Assembly: GCF_007655005.1 (NCBI RefSeq)
Contig: NZ_SZVW01000023.1
Span: 62,001 to 126,000 of the forward strand
Origin: Streptomyces tibetensis
GTDB taxonomy: Bacteria > Actinomycetota > Actinomycetes > Streptomycetales > Streptomycetaceae
Reading direction: 5' to 3'
Length of the DNA stretch: 64,000 nucleotides
Shown piece after piece: positions 8,999-16,433 of the stretch (the stretch's first letter is position 1; the number at the start of each line of letters is the position of its first letter). The position numbers were made by a program, and so were the translations under genes. The notes beneath the pieces were generated by a model. The model did not search any database and was not told where the DNA came from. It saw nothing but the letters and a program-made list of their open reading frames with translations.

Positions 8999-9967
8999 TT
9001 ACTGGATCACCACCTTGACGATGCCGGTGAGGGCGATCTGGGCGAGGGAGAGAGGGACGAGGAGGGTCCAGGCGAGCTTCTGGAGCTGGTCCTCGCGCAG
9101 GCGCGGGTAGGTGACGCGCAGCCAGATCACGAGGAAGGCGAGGACGGCGGTCTTGAGCAGGGTCCAGACCCAGCCGAGGCCGTCGGCGCCCCAGGGGCCG
9201 TGCCAGCCGCCCAGGAAGAGGACGGTGGTCAGGCCGCACAGGACGACGATTCCGGCGTACTCGGCGAGGAGGAAGAGAGCGAAACGGAGGCCGGTGTACT
9301 CGGTGTAGGCGCCGAAGATGATCTCCGAGTCGGCGACGGGCATGTCGAAGGGCGGGCGCTGGAGTTCGGCGAGACCGGCCACGAAGAACACGATCGCGCC
9401 GATGATCTGCCAGGGCAGCCACCACCACTCGAAGGCGTCGAGGATGCCGGGGAGGGAGACGGTGCCGGCCGCCATCGCCACCGAGGCGGCGGTCAGGAGC
9501 ATCGGCAGTTCGTAGGCGAGGAGCTGGGCGGCGGTGCGCAGGCCGCCGAGGAGGGAGAACTTGTTCGCGGACGCCCAGCCGGCCATGAGCGAGCCGAGGA
9601 CGCCGACGCCCATGACGGCCAGGACGAAGAAGACGCCCGCGTCGATGACCTGCCCGACGGCTCCCTCGCCGGGGCCGATGGGGATGGCCAGCAGGACGAG
9701 GAGGTAGGGCAGGAGGGCGACGGCGGGGGCCAGTTGGAAGATGCGGCGGTCGGCGCCCGCGGGGACGACGTCTTCCTTCTGCGCGAACTTCACGCCGTCG
9801 GCGATCAGCTGGGCCCAGCCGTGGAAGCCGCCGGCGTACATGGGGCCGAGGCGGCCCTGCATATGGGCCATGACCTTGTGTTCGGTCTGGCCGATGATCA
9901 GGGGGAAGGTGAGGAAGACGACGAAGACGACCAGGAGTCGCAGAGCGACGTCGAGCACGTCGTTCAC
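8999..9967 (-). CDS. nuoH: Complex I subunit NuoH, second nuo set
   Basis: A 322-residue membrane subunit that contributes to the quinone chamber. Signatures are GPMYAGGFHGWAQLIADGVK, FSLLGGLRTAAQLLAYELPM, ELQRPPFDMPVADSEIIFGA with the conserved acidic loop, and WLRVTYPRLREDQLQKLAW. About eight membrane helices. GTG start at 9967; the nuoC stop overlaps this start region by four bases. Usually NuoH sits with NuoD and NuoB around the quinone, but no nuoD is encoded in this set. Confidence 0.95.
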   Translation of the reverse strand: MNDVLDVALRLLVVFVVFLTFPLIIGQTEHKVMAHMQGRLGPMYAGGFHGWAQLIADGVKFAQKEDVVPAGADRRIFQLAPAVALLPYLLVLLAIPIGPGEGAVGQVIDAGVFFVLAVMGVGVLGSLMAGWASANKFSLLGGLRTAAQLLAYELPMLLTAASVAMAAGTVSLPGILDAFEWWWLPWQIIGAIVFFVAGLAELQRPPFDMPVADSEIIFGAYTEYTGLRFALFLLAEYAGIVVLCGLTTVLFLGGWHGPWGADGLGWVWTLLKTAVLAFLVIWLRVTYPRLREDQLQKLAWTLLVPLSLAQIALTGIVKVVIQ

Positions 9968-11325
9968 TGAGGGCCTCCTGCGGGGTCCCCGGGATTCTTG
10001 GGGTGCCCGGGATTCTTGGGGTGCCCGGGATTTCCGTGGTCTTCACGGTTCTCGGGGTTGTCCGGGTTGCCCGTGGGCTTCGCGGTGTCGTCCGAGAGGT
10101 TCGGCTGGGTCGCCGAGTCCGGGGTGTCGCGGGTCTCCGGGTTGTCCGGCGACTCGGAGGGCTGCGGCCCGCCTGCAGACTCCGGCGCAGGCGCCTGCGC
10201 CGCCTCGGGAGACGGTTCGGGGGCCGGTTCGCCGAAGGCGGGACGGGCGTGGTGCCAGGGGGCGTCCGAGCTGCGCGGGGCGCTCGACGATGCGGGGGCG
10301 GACGTCGACGATGCGGGGGCGGACGTCGGGGATGCGGGGTCGGACGTCGGCGTCGGCCGGTTGGGCTGCTGACTCGCCGATCCCTGCGCCGCCGAGCGGC
10401 TTCGCCGTGGTCCCGAGGAAGCCCGGGCAGCCGACTCGTCGGGCGCCGGCGGGCTGGCCGAGCCCTCAGCGGCCGTGCGCGTCCGTCGCGGAGTTGCCGC
10501 CGCACCTGCTGCATCAGCGCCCTGACCCTGCCCACCGGCAGCCGAAGCCTCGGCCCGGGCAGCCGAAGCCTCCGCCCGGGCAGCCGAAGTCTCGTCTCCG
10601 GCAGCCGGAGTTTCCGCACCCGCGGTGGACTGGCTCGCCGACCCCTCCGACACCGAGCGAGTGCGTCGTACGGGGCGTTCTCCCGCTGGGCGTGCGGCGC
10701 CTCGGGCCGGGCGTTCGCCTGCTGCGCGGCCTGCGCCTCGGGCGGGGGCCGGCGGGAGTTGGCCTTTGAGGGGGCCCCATTCGTTGGGGTCGGGGACGCC
10801 GGGTGGGAGCATCTGGCGGCGCTTGGGGCCGCCGTGTTCCGACTCGCCCGGCTCCTTCGCGCCGGGCCAGGCCTTGGCGACGCGGGCGGCCAGGACGAAG
10901 TCCTTGCGCAAAGGGTGGCCTTCGAAGTTCTCGGGCAGGAGCAGGTGGTCCAGCGCCGGGTGGCCTTCGAAGGTGATGCCGAACATCTCGTACGTCTCGC
11001 GTTCGTGCCAGGCGGCGCCCGCGTAGACGTCGACCGCCGAGGGCAGGGTGGGGGCCTCGTGCGGGACGGTCGTACGCAGCAGGAGGCGTCGGACGGGAGA
11101 GAGTGCGGCGACGTGGGCCGTGACATGGAAGCCCGTGCCCGGTTCGTCGACGGCGCTCAGCCAGTCGAAGTAGGTGCAGCCGAGGCGGTCGCGGGCGGTC
11201 TCCAGGGCGGTGATCCAGGCTGCCGGGGGGACGTCGACCGCCAGGACCTCGTAGGACTCCTCGGCCGTGGTGTCCGGGCCGAAGAGCTCCTCGGCGGGCG
11301 CGGGCAGCCAGCCGACGGCGGTCAT
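9964..11325 (-). CDS. nuoC: NuoC-like subunit with a long low-complexity C-terminal tail
   Basis: A 453-residue protein. Residues 1 to about 185 are a recognisable NuoC (30-kDa) domain with WHERETYEMFGITFEGHPAL and ENFEGHPLRKDFVLAARVAK. The remaining 270 residues are Ala/Pro/Ser/Arg-rich, with repeated blocks such as AARAEASAARAEASAA, RRTRSVSEGSAS, RRTRTAAEGSAS, RRSRSAAQGSAS and a GHPKNP repeat at the end. NuoC normally ends near 200 residues or is fused to NuoD; here the NuoD part is absent and no separate nuoD is present. The tail is probably disordered. Start ATG 11325 overlaps the nuoB stop (ATGA). Confidence 0.85.
   Translation of the reverse strand: MTAVGWLPAPAEELFGPDTTAEESYEVLAVDVPPAAWITALETARDRLGCTYFDWLSAVDEPGTGFHVTAHVAALSPVRRLLLRTTVPHEAPTLPSAVDVYAGAAWHERETYEMFGITFEGHPALDHLLLPENFEGHPLRKDFVLAARVAKAWPGAKEPGESEHGGPKRRQMLPPGVPDPNEWGPLKGQLPPAPARGAGRAAGERPARGAARPAGERPVRRTRSVSEGSASQSTAGAETPAAGDETSAARAEASAARAEASAAGGQGQGADAAGAAATPRRTRTAAEGSASPPAPDESAARASSGPRRSRSAAQGSASQQPNRPTPTSDPASPTSAPASSTSAPASSSAPRSSDAPWHHARPAFGEPAPEPSPEAAQAPAPESAGGPQPSESPDNPETRDTPDSATQPNLSDDTAKPTGNPDNPENREDHGNPGHPKNPGHPKNPGDPAGGPQ
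9989..10030. repeat. 18-bp tandem repeat inside the 3' end of nuoC
   Basis: Unit CCGGGATTCTTGGGGTGC is present twice (9989-10006, 10007-10024) with the start of a third. In the coding strand it encodes the hexapeptide GHPKNP, in phase. It ends a few codons before the nuoC stop. Confidence 0.85.
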
Positions 11326-11936
11326 CGCCCCTCCCCCGAGGTCGTCTCCGGGGCGGGCGGCCGCACCAGTCCGCTCTGCAGCGCCGCCGCCGAAGGACGC
11401 TCCGCACCGCTGCCGTACCGCTCCCCCAGCGACTCGCGGGCGATCTTCTCCTGGAGCTTCAGGATGCCCTGGAGCAGCGCCTCGGGGCGGGGCGGGCAGC
11501 CGGGGACGTAGACGTCGACGGGGATGATCTGGTCGACACCCTTGGTGACCGAGTAGGAGTCCCAGTAGGGGCCGCCGCAGTTGCTGCACGCGCCGAAGGA
11601 GATGACGTACTTCGGTTCCGGCATCTGCTCGTAGAGGCGCTTCACGGCCGGGGCCATCTTGTCCGTGACCGTGCCGGAGACGACCATCAGGTCGGCCTGG
11701 CGGGGGCCCGGGGCGAACGGGATGACGCCGAGGCGGATGAAGTCGTGGCGGGCCATCGACGCGGCGATGAACTCGATCGCGCAGCAGGCGAGGCCGAAGT
11801 TGAAGACCCAGAGCGAGTAGCGGCGGCCCCAGTTGAGGACGACCTTCATCGGCTCGGGGGCGAGGCGGGCCAGGGCGCCCAGCCGCTTGGGCTCGGGCAG
11901 CAGAACAGGCTCGGACACCGAGGGGTTCACGTCCAT
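11322..11936 (-). CDS. nuoB: Complex I [4Fe-4S] (N2) subunit NuoB, second nuo set
   Basis: A 204-residue protein with the complete N2 cluster ligand set: adjacent Cys51-Cys52 in FGLACCAIEF, Cys117 in FGACSNCGG and Cys147 in VPGCPPRPE. NuoB passes electrons to quinone at the junction with NuoD and NuoH. The terminal 40 residues are a poorly conserved tail. Start ATG 11936; it overlaps the nuoA end by 10 bp. The intact N2 site argues that this partial complex still does electron transfer. Confidence 0.95.
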   Translation of the reverse strand: MDVNPSVSEPVLLPEPKRLGALARLAPEPMKVVLNWGRRYSLWVFNFGLACCAIEFIAASMARHDFIRLGVIPFAPGPRQADLMVVSGTVTDKMAPAVKRLYEQMPEPKYVISFGACSNCGGPYWDSYSVTKGVDQIIPVDVYVPGCPPRPEALLQGILKLQEKIARESLGERYGSGAERPSAAALQSGLVRPPAPETTSGEGR

Positions 11937-12334
11937 GCCAGGACGCCCTTCTTGTAGGCGTAGAGCAGGCCGACCGCCAGGAAGCCGAGGAAGATGAACA
12001 TCTCGGCCAGGGTCGTCGCGCCGTAGCCGGGGGCGGCGAAGACGGTCGCCCAGGGGAACAGGAAGATCGAGTCGACGGCGAAGATCACGTAGAGGAAGGC
12101 GTACACGTAGTAGCGGACCTGGGTGTGGGCCCAGCCCTCGCCGACGGGGTCGACGCCGCACTCGTACGTCAGGAGCTTCTCGGGGGTGGGGACCACGGGC
12201 CGCAGCAGGCGGCCTGCCCCGAAGGCGACGGCGACGAACAGCACGCCGATCACGGCGAGCAGTCCGACGACCGAGTAGGACTGGAAGTAGTCCGCCGCGA
12301 CGACGGTCGTGGTGACGACGGTCGGTTCCGGCAC
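11927..12334 (-). CDS. nuoA: Complex I subunit NuoA, first gene of the second nuo operon
   Basis: A 135-residue membrane subunit with three helices. Conserved family segments are KLLTYECGVDPVGEGWAHTQ (with the Tyr-Glu-Cys-Gly loop) and RYYVYAFLYVIFAVDSIFLF (with the conserved Asp). Chosen start is GTG 12334 (VPEPTVV) with GAGGGA/GGGAC upstream; an in-frame extension to 12478 has no ribosome site and no conserved residues. It opens an operon of ten genes running to 2155 with overlaps or gaps of at most a few bases throughout. Confidence 0.92.
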   Translation of the reverse strand: MPEPTVVTTTVVAADYFQSYSVVGLLAVIGVLFVAVAFGAGRLLRPVVPTPEKLLTYECGVDPVGEGWAHTQVRYYVYAFLYVIFAVDSIFLFPWATVFAAPGYGATTLAEMFIFLGFLAVGLLYAYKKGVLAWT

Positions 12335-12428
12335 GTCCGTCCCTCGCTCCCTCAGAATTCGGACCTGGATCCTTCGACGATGCCGCGGCTCACGGGGATG
12401 CCGCCGTTCGACGATCTGTACGCACGGG

Positions 12429-12456
12429 AGTCTAGGCCCTGATAAGGGCAGGGTAA
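12429..12456 (-). promoter_or_regulatory. Candidate promoter of the partial nuo operon with an internal palindrome
   Basis: Reading the minus strand, TTACCC (12456-12451) and TAGACT (12434-12429) are separated by 16 bp, a weak match to sigma-70-type -35/-10 boxes. The spacer contains GCCCTTATCAGGGC (12449-12436), five paired bases around a 4-bp loop, which could be an operator. The leader to the nuoA GTG would be about 90 nt. This lies in the 225-bp divergent gap between nuoA and the kinase gene, so the adjacent two-component system may act here. Confidence 0.4.
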
Positions 12457-12559
12457 GCAGCCCGTCACCGCCGGGCATACGGGGGGTGGGGTTTTCCTCA
12501 GTCGATCCTGGCGGCCCACCTCATGGCGCAGCCGTCCGCCGCCGGGCACGCTAACGCAC

Positions 12560-13771
12560 ATGACCCAACGCATCCCGTCCCCGGGCACGACGGTGGCCCG
12601 GTCGGCCGCCGGGCCGGACGACCGTCCGCCGCCGGCCCGGCTCGCCTATGACCGGCACACCTGGAAAGAGATCGCGCACCTGCTGGCCAACCTTCCGGTC
12701 GCGCTGTTCGGTTTCACCTATGTCGTGACGATGCTGTCCATCGGTTTCGGGATGACCGTCACGGTGGTCGGGTTCCCGCTGCTCGCGGCCGGACTCATGG
12801 GCGCACGGCAGTTGGGCAGGCTGGAGCGGGCGCGGGCCCGGGCTCTGCTCGGGGTGCGGATCGAGGAGCCGAGCCGGCTGCGGCTGCGCGGCGAGGGCGG
12901 CTTCTTCCAGCGGCTGTGGCTGCAGCTGAAGGACCCGGTGGGCTGGCGCACGGTCCTGTACGAGTTCATCCGGCTGCCCTGGGGCGTGCTCACCTTCAGC
13001 GTCACGCTGGTCTCGCTGTTCGTGCTGTGGCCGGTGCTGCCGTTCATCGCGCGGGGGCTGACCAACGCCGACCGGGCCATGGTGCGGGCGCTGCTGTCGC
13101 CCTCCGACGAGCTGGAGCGGCGGATCGCCGAGCTGGAGTCGGACCGGGGGGTCGTGGTGGACACGGCCGCGGCCGACCTGCGGCGCATCGAGCGGGATCT
13201 GCACGACGGGGCACAGGCCCGGCTGGTCAATCTGGCGATGGGGCTCGGCCTGGCGAAGGAGAAGGTGCTGGAGGATCCCGACGCGGCGGCGGTGATGGTC
13301 GAGGAGGCACACGGTGAGGTGAAGCTGGCGCTGCAGGAGCTGCGGGACCTGGCGCGAGGCATCCATCCTGCGGTCCTGACCGACCGCGGCCTGGACGCGG
13401 CCCTGTCCTCGGTCGCCACGCGCTGCACGGTCCCGGTGAAGGTGACGGTCGATCTGCCGGAGCGGCCGGCCGCGGCGATCGAGGGCATCGCCTACTTCAC
13501 CGTGTCGGAGTTGCTGCAGAACGTCAGCAAGCACAGCAGGGCGAAGTCGGCCTCGGTGGAAGTGTGGCGGACCGACACCCGGCTGCTGATCCAGGTGTGG
13601 GACGACGGCGGTGGGGGTGCGAGCCTCGACGGCGGTACGGGGATGAAGGGCCTGGCGGAGCGGCTGGAGGCCGTCGACGGGCTGTTCGTGCTGGAGTCGC
13701 CCGAGGGCGGCCCGACGACGGTCACGGCGGAACTGCCGTGGCGTGACCGGTCCGAGGCCCGGGGCTCGTGA
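12560..13771 (+). CDS. Sensor histidine kinase (HisKA_3 type), first of a pair
   Basis: A 403-residue kinase. The N-terminal membrane 'sensor' region has helices about 40-80 and 130-165. A short linker leads to the dimerisation/phospho-acceptor motif RRIERDLHDGAQARL with His215. The HATPase domain shows the N-box SELLQNVSKHSRA and the glycine-rich DDGGGGA and GTGMKGLAERL. It belongs to the NarX/DesK-like family that pairs with NarL regulators. It is divergent from the partial nuo operon and followed by a paralogous kinase and one response regulator. Its last eight codons and stop lie in the first unit of a 25-bp repeat, so the C-terminal end DRSEARGS is repeat-derived. Confidence 0.9.
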   Translation: MTQRIPSPGTTVARSAAGPDDRPPPARLAYDRHTWKEIAHLLANLPVALFGFTYVVTMLSIGFGMTVTVVGFPLLAAGLMGARQLGRLERARARALLGVRIEEPSRLRLRGEGGFFQRLWLQLKDPVGWRTVLYEFIRLPWGVLTFSVTLVSLFVLWPVLPFIARGLTNADRAMVRALLSPSDELERRIAELESDRGVVVDTAAADLRRIERDLHDGAQARLVNLAMGLGLAKEKVLEDPDAAAVMVEEAHGEVKLALQELRDLARGIHPAVLTDRGLDAALSSVATRCTVPVKVTVDLPERPAAAIEGIAYFTVSELLQNVSKHSRAKSASVEVWRTDTRLLIQVWDDGGGGASLDGGTGMKGLAERLEAVDGLFVLESPEGGPTTVTAELPWRDRSEARGS

Positions 13772-13845
13772 CCGGTCCGAGGCCCGGGGCTCCTGACCGG
13801 TCCGAGGCCCGGGGGTAGGGACCGGTCCGAGGCCCGGGGGTAGGG
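13746..13845. repeat. 4 x 25-bp tandem repeat spanning the stop of the first kinase gene
   Basis: Units begin at 13746, 13771, 13796 and 13821 and share ACCGGTCCGAGGCCCGGGG. Units 1-2 end CTCGTG/CTCCTG, units 3-4 end GTAGGG. The first unit codes for the kinase C-terminus and supplies its TGA stop across the unit 1/2 border. Because 25 is not a multiple of three, copy-number change upstream of the stop would alter the reading frame. Confidence 0.9.
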
Positions 13846-13952
13846 GAAACCCCCGTTCAAGACGCCGACGGACTCCATGGTCCGCCGATCTGCGGCGGAG
13901 CAGGGTGGAGGTACGAGAGCACGGCTGCGGTACGAGGAGAAGGACGGCGTCG

Positions 13953-15314
13953 ATGGCCACGGAGTACGGACAGGGGTACGGGCTCGACAGTGGGTCCGGG
14001 TTCCCCGGAAGCACCGAACGGCGGCACCGGTTGCCGACCGCGCTGCGGGCGCCGGTCGAGGGCCGCACCTGGCGCGAGCTCGCCCACGTGCTGCTCAGCC
14101 TGCCGGTCGGCATCCTGATGTTCACCTACGCGGTCACGATGGTGTCGCTGGGGGCGGGACTGCTGGTCACGTTCCTCGGCATACCGGTGCTGGCGGCGGC
14201 GCTCGCCGGGTGCCGCGGCTTCGGGGCGCTGGAGCGGACCCGGGCGCGGACGCTGCTGGGCCTGGAGGTGGGCGAGCCGGAGCCGCTGCGGATGACCAAG
14301 CCGGGCGCGATGGCGTGGATGGGGGCCGTCCTCAAGAGCGGCGTCTCGTGGCGGGCCCTGCTGTACGCGGTGGTGCAACTGCCCTGGGCGGTGTTCTCGT
14401 TCGCCGTCGCCCTGCACGTGTGGTTGCTGGGCTGGGCACTGCTGACGTACCCGCTGTGGTTCTGGGCGCTCCCGATGCACGCCGGCCCGGACGGGCTCCA
14501 GCTGTACGGCGACGGCACGCACCGGATCTACCTCGACAACCCCTTCGAGATCACGGTGACCGCGCTGGTGGGGCTGCTGTTCACGATCGCCGCTCCATGG
14601 CTCGTGCGGGCGCTGACGATGGTGGACCGGCTGCTGGTGCACGGGCTGCTCGGGCCGTCGCGGCTGGCCTCGCGGGTGGTGGAGCTGGAGTCGGACCGTG
14701 GGGTGGTGGTCGACACCGCTGCGGCCGATCTGCGCCGTATCGAGCGGGATCTGCACGACGGGGCGCAGGCCCGGCTGGTGGCGCTGGCCATGGATCTGGG
14801 GCTGGCGAAGGAGAAGCTCCAGGAGGACCCGCGGGCGGCCGCGCGGATGGTGGACGAGGCGCACGGTGAGGTGAAGACGGCGCTGCAGGAGCTGCGGGAC
14901 CTGGCGCGCGGCATCCACCCGGCGGTCCTGACCGACCGCGGTCTGGACGCGGCCCTGTCGGCGGTCGCCTCGCGCTGCACGGTGCCGGTGCGGGTCGAGG
15001 TCGACCTGGCGGAGCGGCCGGCGCCGGCGATCGAGGGGATCGCGTACTTCACGGTGTCGGAATTGCTGCAGAACATCAGCAAGCACGCGCGGGCCACCTG
15101 GGCCGGCGTGGAGGTGTGGCGGACGGAGGACCGGCTGATGCTGCAGGTCGTGGACAACGGGGTGGGCGGGGCCGACGTGTCCGGGGGGTCGGGGCTGGCG
15201 GGGCTGGTGGACCGGCTCGACGCGGTGGACGGGATCCTGGTGGTGGACTCGCCGACGGGTGGACCGACCCGGGTGACGGCGGAGCTGCCGTGGCGGGGAG
15301 CTCATATGCGGTGA
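13953..15314 (+). CDS. Sensor histidine kinase (HisKA_3 type), second of a pair
   Basis: A 453-residue paralogue of the preceding kinase. The core from VVELESDRGVVVDTAAADLR through the H-box (His268 in RRIERDLHDGAQARL) to the HATPase domain is nearly the same, whereas the sensing part differs: membrane helices at about 45-80 and 125-175, then an extracytoplasmic-looking segment (MHAGPDGLQLYGDGTHRIYL) and another helix at 200-220. The ATG at 13953 (MATEYGQG) is preferred over upstream in-frame starts because an AGGAGAAGG lies just before it. The two kinases probably share the single regulator downstream, with different inputs. Confidence 0.88.
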   Translation: MATEYGQGYGLDSGSGFPGSTERRHRLPTALRAPVEGRTWRELAHVLLSLPVGILMFTYAVTMVSLGAGLLVTFLGIPVLAAALAGCRGFGALERTRARTLLGLEVGEPEPLRMTKPGAMAWMGAVLKSGVSWRALLYAVVQLPWAVFSFAVALHVWLLGWALLTYPLWFWALPMHAGPDGLQLYGDGTHRIYLDNPFEITVTALVGLLFTIAAPWLVRALTMVDRLLVHGLLGPSRLASRVVELESDRGVVVDTAAADLRRIERDLHDGAQARLVALAMDLGLAKEKLQEDPRAAARMVDEAHGEVKTALQELRDLARGIHPAVLTDRGLDAALSAVASRCTVPVRVEVDLAERPAPAIEGIAYFTVSELLQNISKHARATWAGVEVWRTEDRLMLQVVDNGVGGADVSGGSGLAGLVDRLDAVDGILVVDSPTGGPTRVTAELPWRGAHMR

Positions 15315-15597
15315 CCTCCGGCCGGGGTGTGATGCCGGGGCTCCGCGCCGGTGACCCCGCCACGGGGCTCCGCCCCCTGGCCCCCCGGCCTTCGCCCACC
15401 CACCACCCGGACGAGAAGGCACCACCCCGACGAGAAAAGCAGGCCCCTCTCGATTCCGTCGGACAAGAAGCCGCTCCTGCCCCCAACCATCCCCCGACCC
15501 TGAAATGCTGGACCCGTCGTACGGGTGGGCGCGCAGCCGTTGTGGGCTGCGGACGGGCGGCATCGGGTTGTGGGGGCCGGACATCGTGGAGGACAGG
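15315..15597 (+). other. Intergenic region with GC-rich hairpin sequences
   Basis: This 283-bp gap between the second kinase and the regulator gene holds overlapping GC-rich inverted repeats around 15331-15390, for example GGGGCTCCGCCCC at 15364-15376 and GGCCGGGG pairing with CCCCCCGGCC. They look like a terminator. A degenerate repeat of CGACGAGAA near 15409-15436 follows. No ORF with coding features is present. A promoter for the regulator gene is likely here but I could not identify boxes. Confidence 0.4.
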
Positions 15598-16257
15598 GTG
15601 CGGGTGGTCATCGCCGAGGATTCAGTGCTGCTCAGGGAGGGCCTGACCCGGCTGCTGACCGACCGCGGGCACGACGTCGTCGCCGGTGTGGGTGACGGCG
15701 AGGCACTGATCAAGACCATCACGGAGCTGGACGCGCAGGGCGAGCTGCCGGACGTGGTCGTGGCCGACGTCCGTATGCCGCCGACGCACACCGACGAGGG
15801 GGTGCGTGCCGCGGTGCAGCTGCGCAGGGCCCACCCGGGGCTCGGGGTGCTGGTGCTGTCTCAGTACGTGGAGGAGCGCTACGCCACGGAGCTGCTCGCG
15901 GGGTCCAGCCGGGGTGTCGGCTACCTGCTGAAGGACCGGGTCGCCGATGTACGCGAGTTCGTGGACGCGGTGGTGCGGGTGGCGGAGGGCGGTACGGCGC
16001 TCGACCCGGAGGTGGTCGCGCAGCTGCTGGGCCGCAGCCGCAAGCAGGACGTGCTGGCGGGGCTCACCCCGAGGGAGCGTGAGGTGCTCGGGCTGATGGC
16101 CGAGGGGCGGACGAACTCTGCGGTCGCGCGGCAGCTCGTGGTCAGCGACGGGGCGGTCGAGAAGCACGTCAGCAACATCTTCCTGAAGCTGGGGCTGTCC
16201 CCGAGCGAGGGCGACCACCGCAGGGTCCTGGCCGTGCTGACGTATCTGAACTCCTGA
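15598..16257 (+). CDS. NarL/LuxR-family response regulator
   Basis: A 219-residue regulator. The receiver domain has the acidic pair in VVIAEDSVLLREG, the phospho-acceptor Asp57 in VVVADVRMPP, and KDRVAD near residue 110. A LuxR-type helix-turn-helix (LTPREREVLGLMAEGRTNSA... VEKHVSNIFLKLGL) fills residues about 150-205. The start is placed at GTG 15598 (VRVVIAEDS), which has GGAGG five bases upstream and matches the usual beginning of this family; longer in-frame versions lack support. Likely partner of both adjacent kinases. Targets are not shown by the sequence; the divergent nuo operon and downstream korAB are candidates. Confidence 0.9.
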   Translation: MRVVIAEDSVLLREGLTRLLTDRGHDVVAGVGDGEALIKTITELDAQGELPDVVVADVRMPPTHTDEGVRAAVQLRRAHPGLGVLVLSQYVEERYATELLAGSSRGVGYLLKDRVADVREFVDAVVRVAEGGTALDPEVVAQLLGRSRKQDVLAGLTPREREVLGLMAEGRTNSAVARQLVVSDGAVEKHVSNIFLKLGLSPSEGDHRRVLAVLTYLNS

Positions 16258-16433
16258 CGTTCACGATCCCTGACCCCGGAAACCCGGACAAACGCGGATG
16301 CATAGCCATACCGAAGTCGTGTCCAAGATGCGAATGACCCCAAGAAGGCGACCCTTGCGGTCGTAGTGTTGATCCAGGGAAGGCCTGCGGGAAGGTCTGT
16401 CCCGGACAGCGTCCTCGAGGGAGGTCCAGTTCA

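Noticed and set aside
13905..13952. Upstream start for the second kinase
   Set aside because: The extra residues are unconserved and lack a good ribosome site, whereas ATG 13953 follows a purine-rich site.
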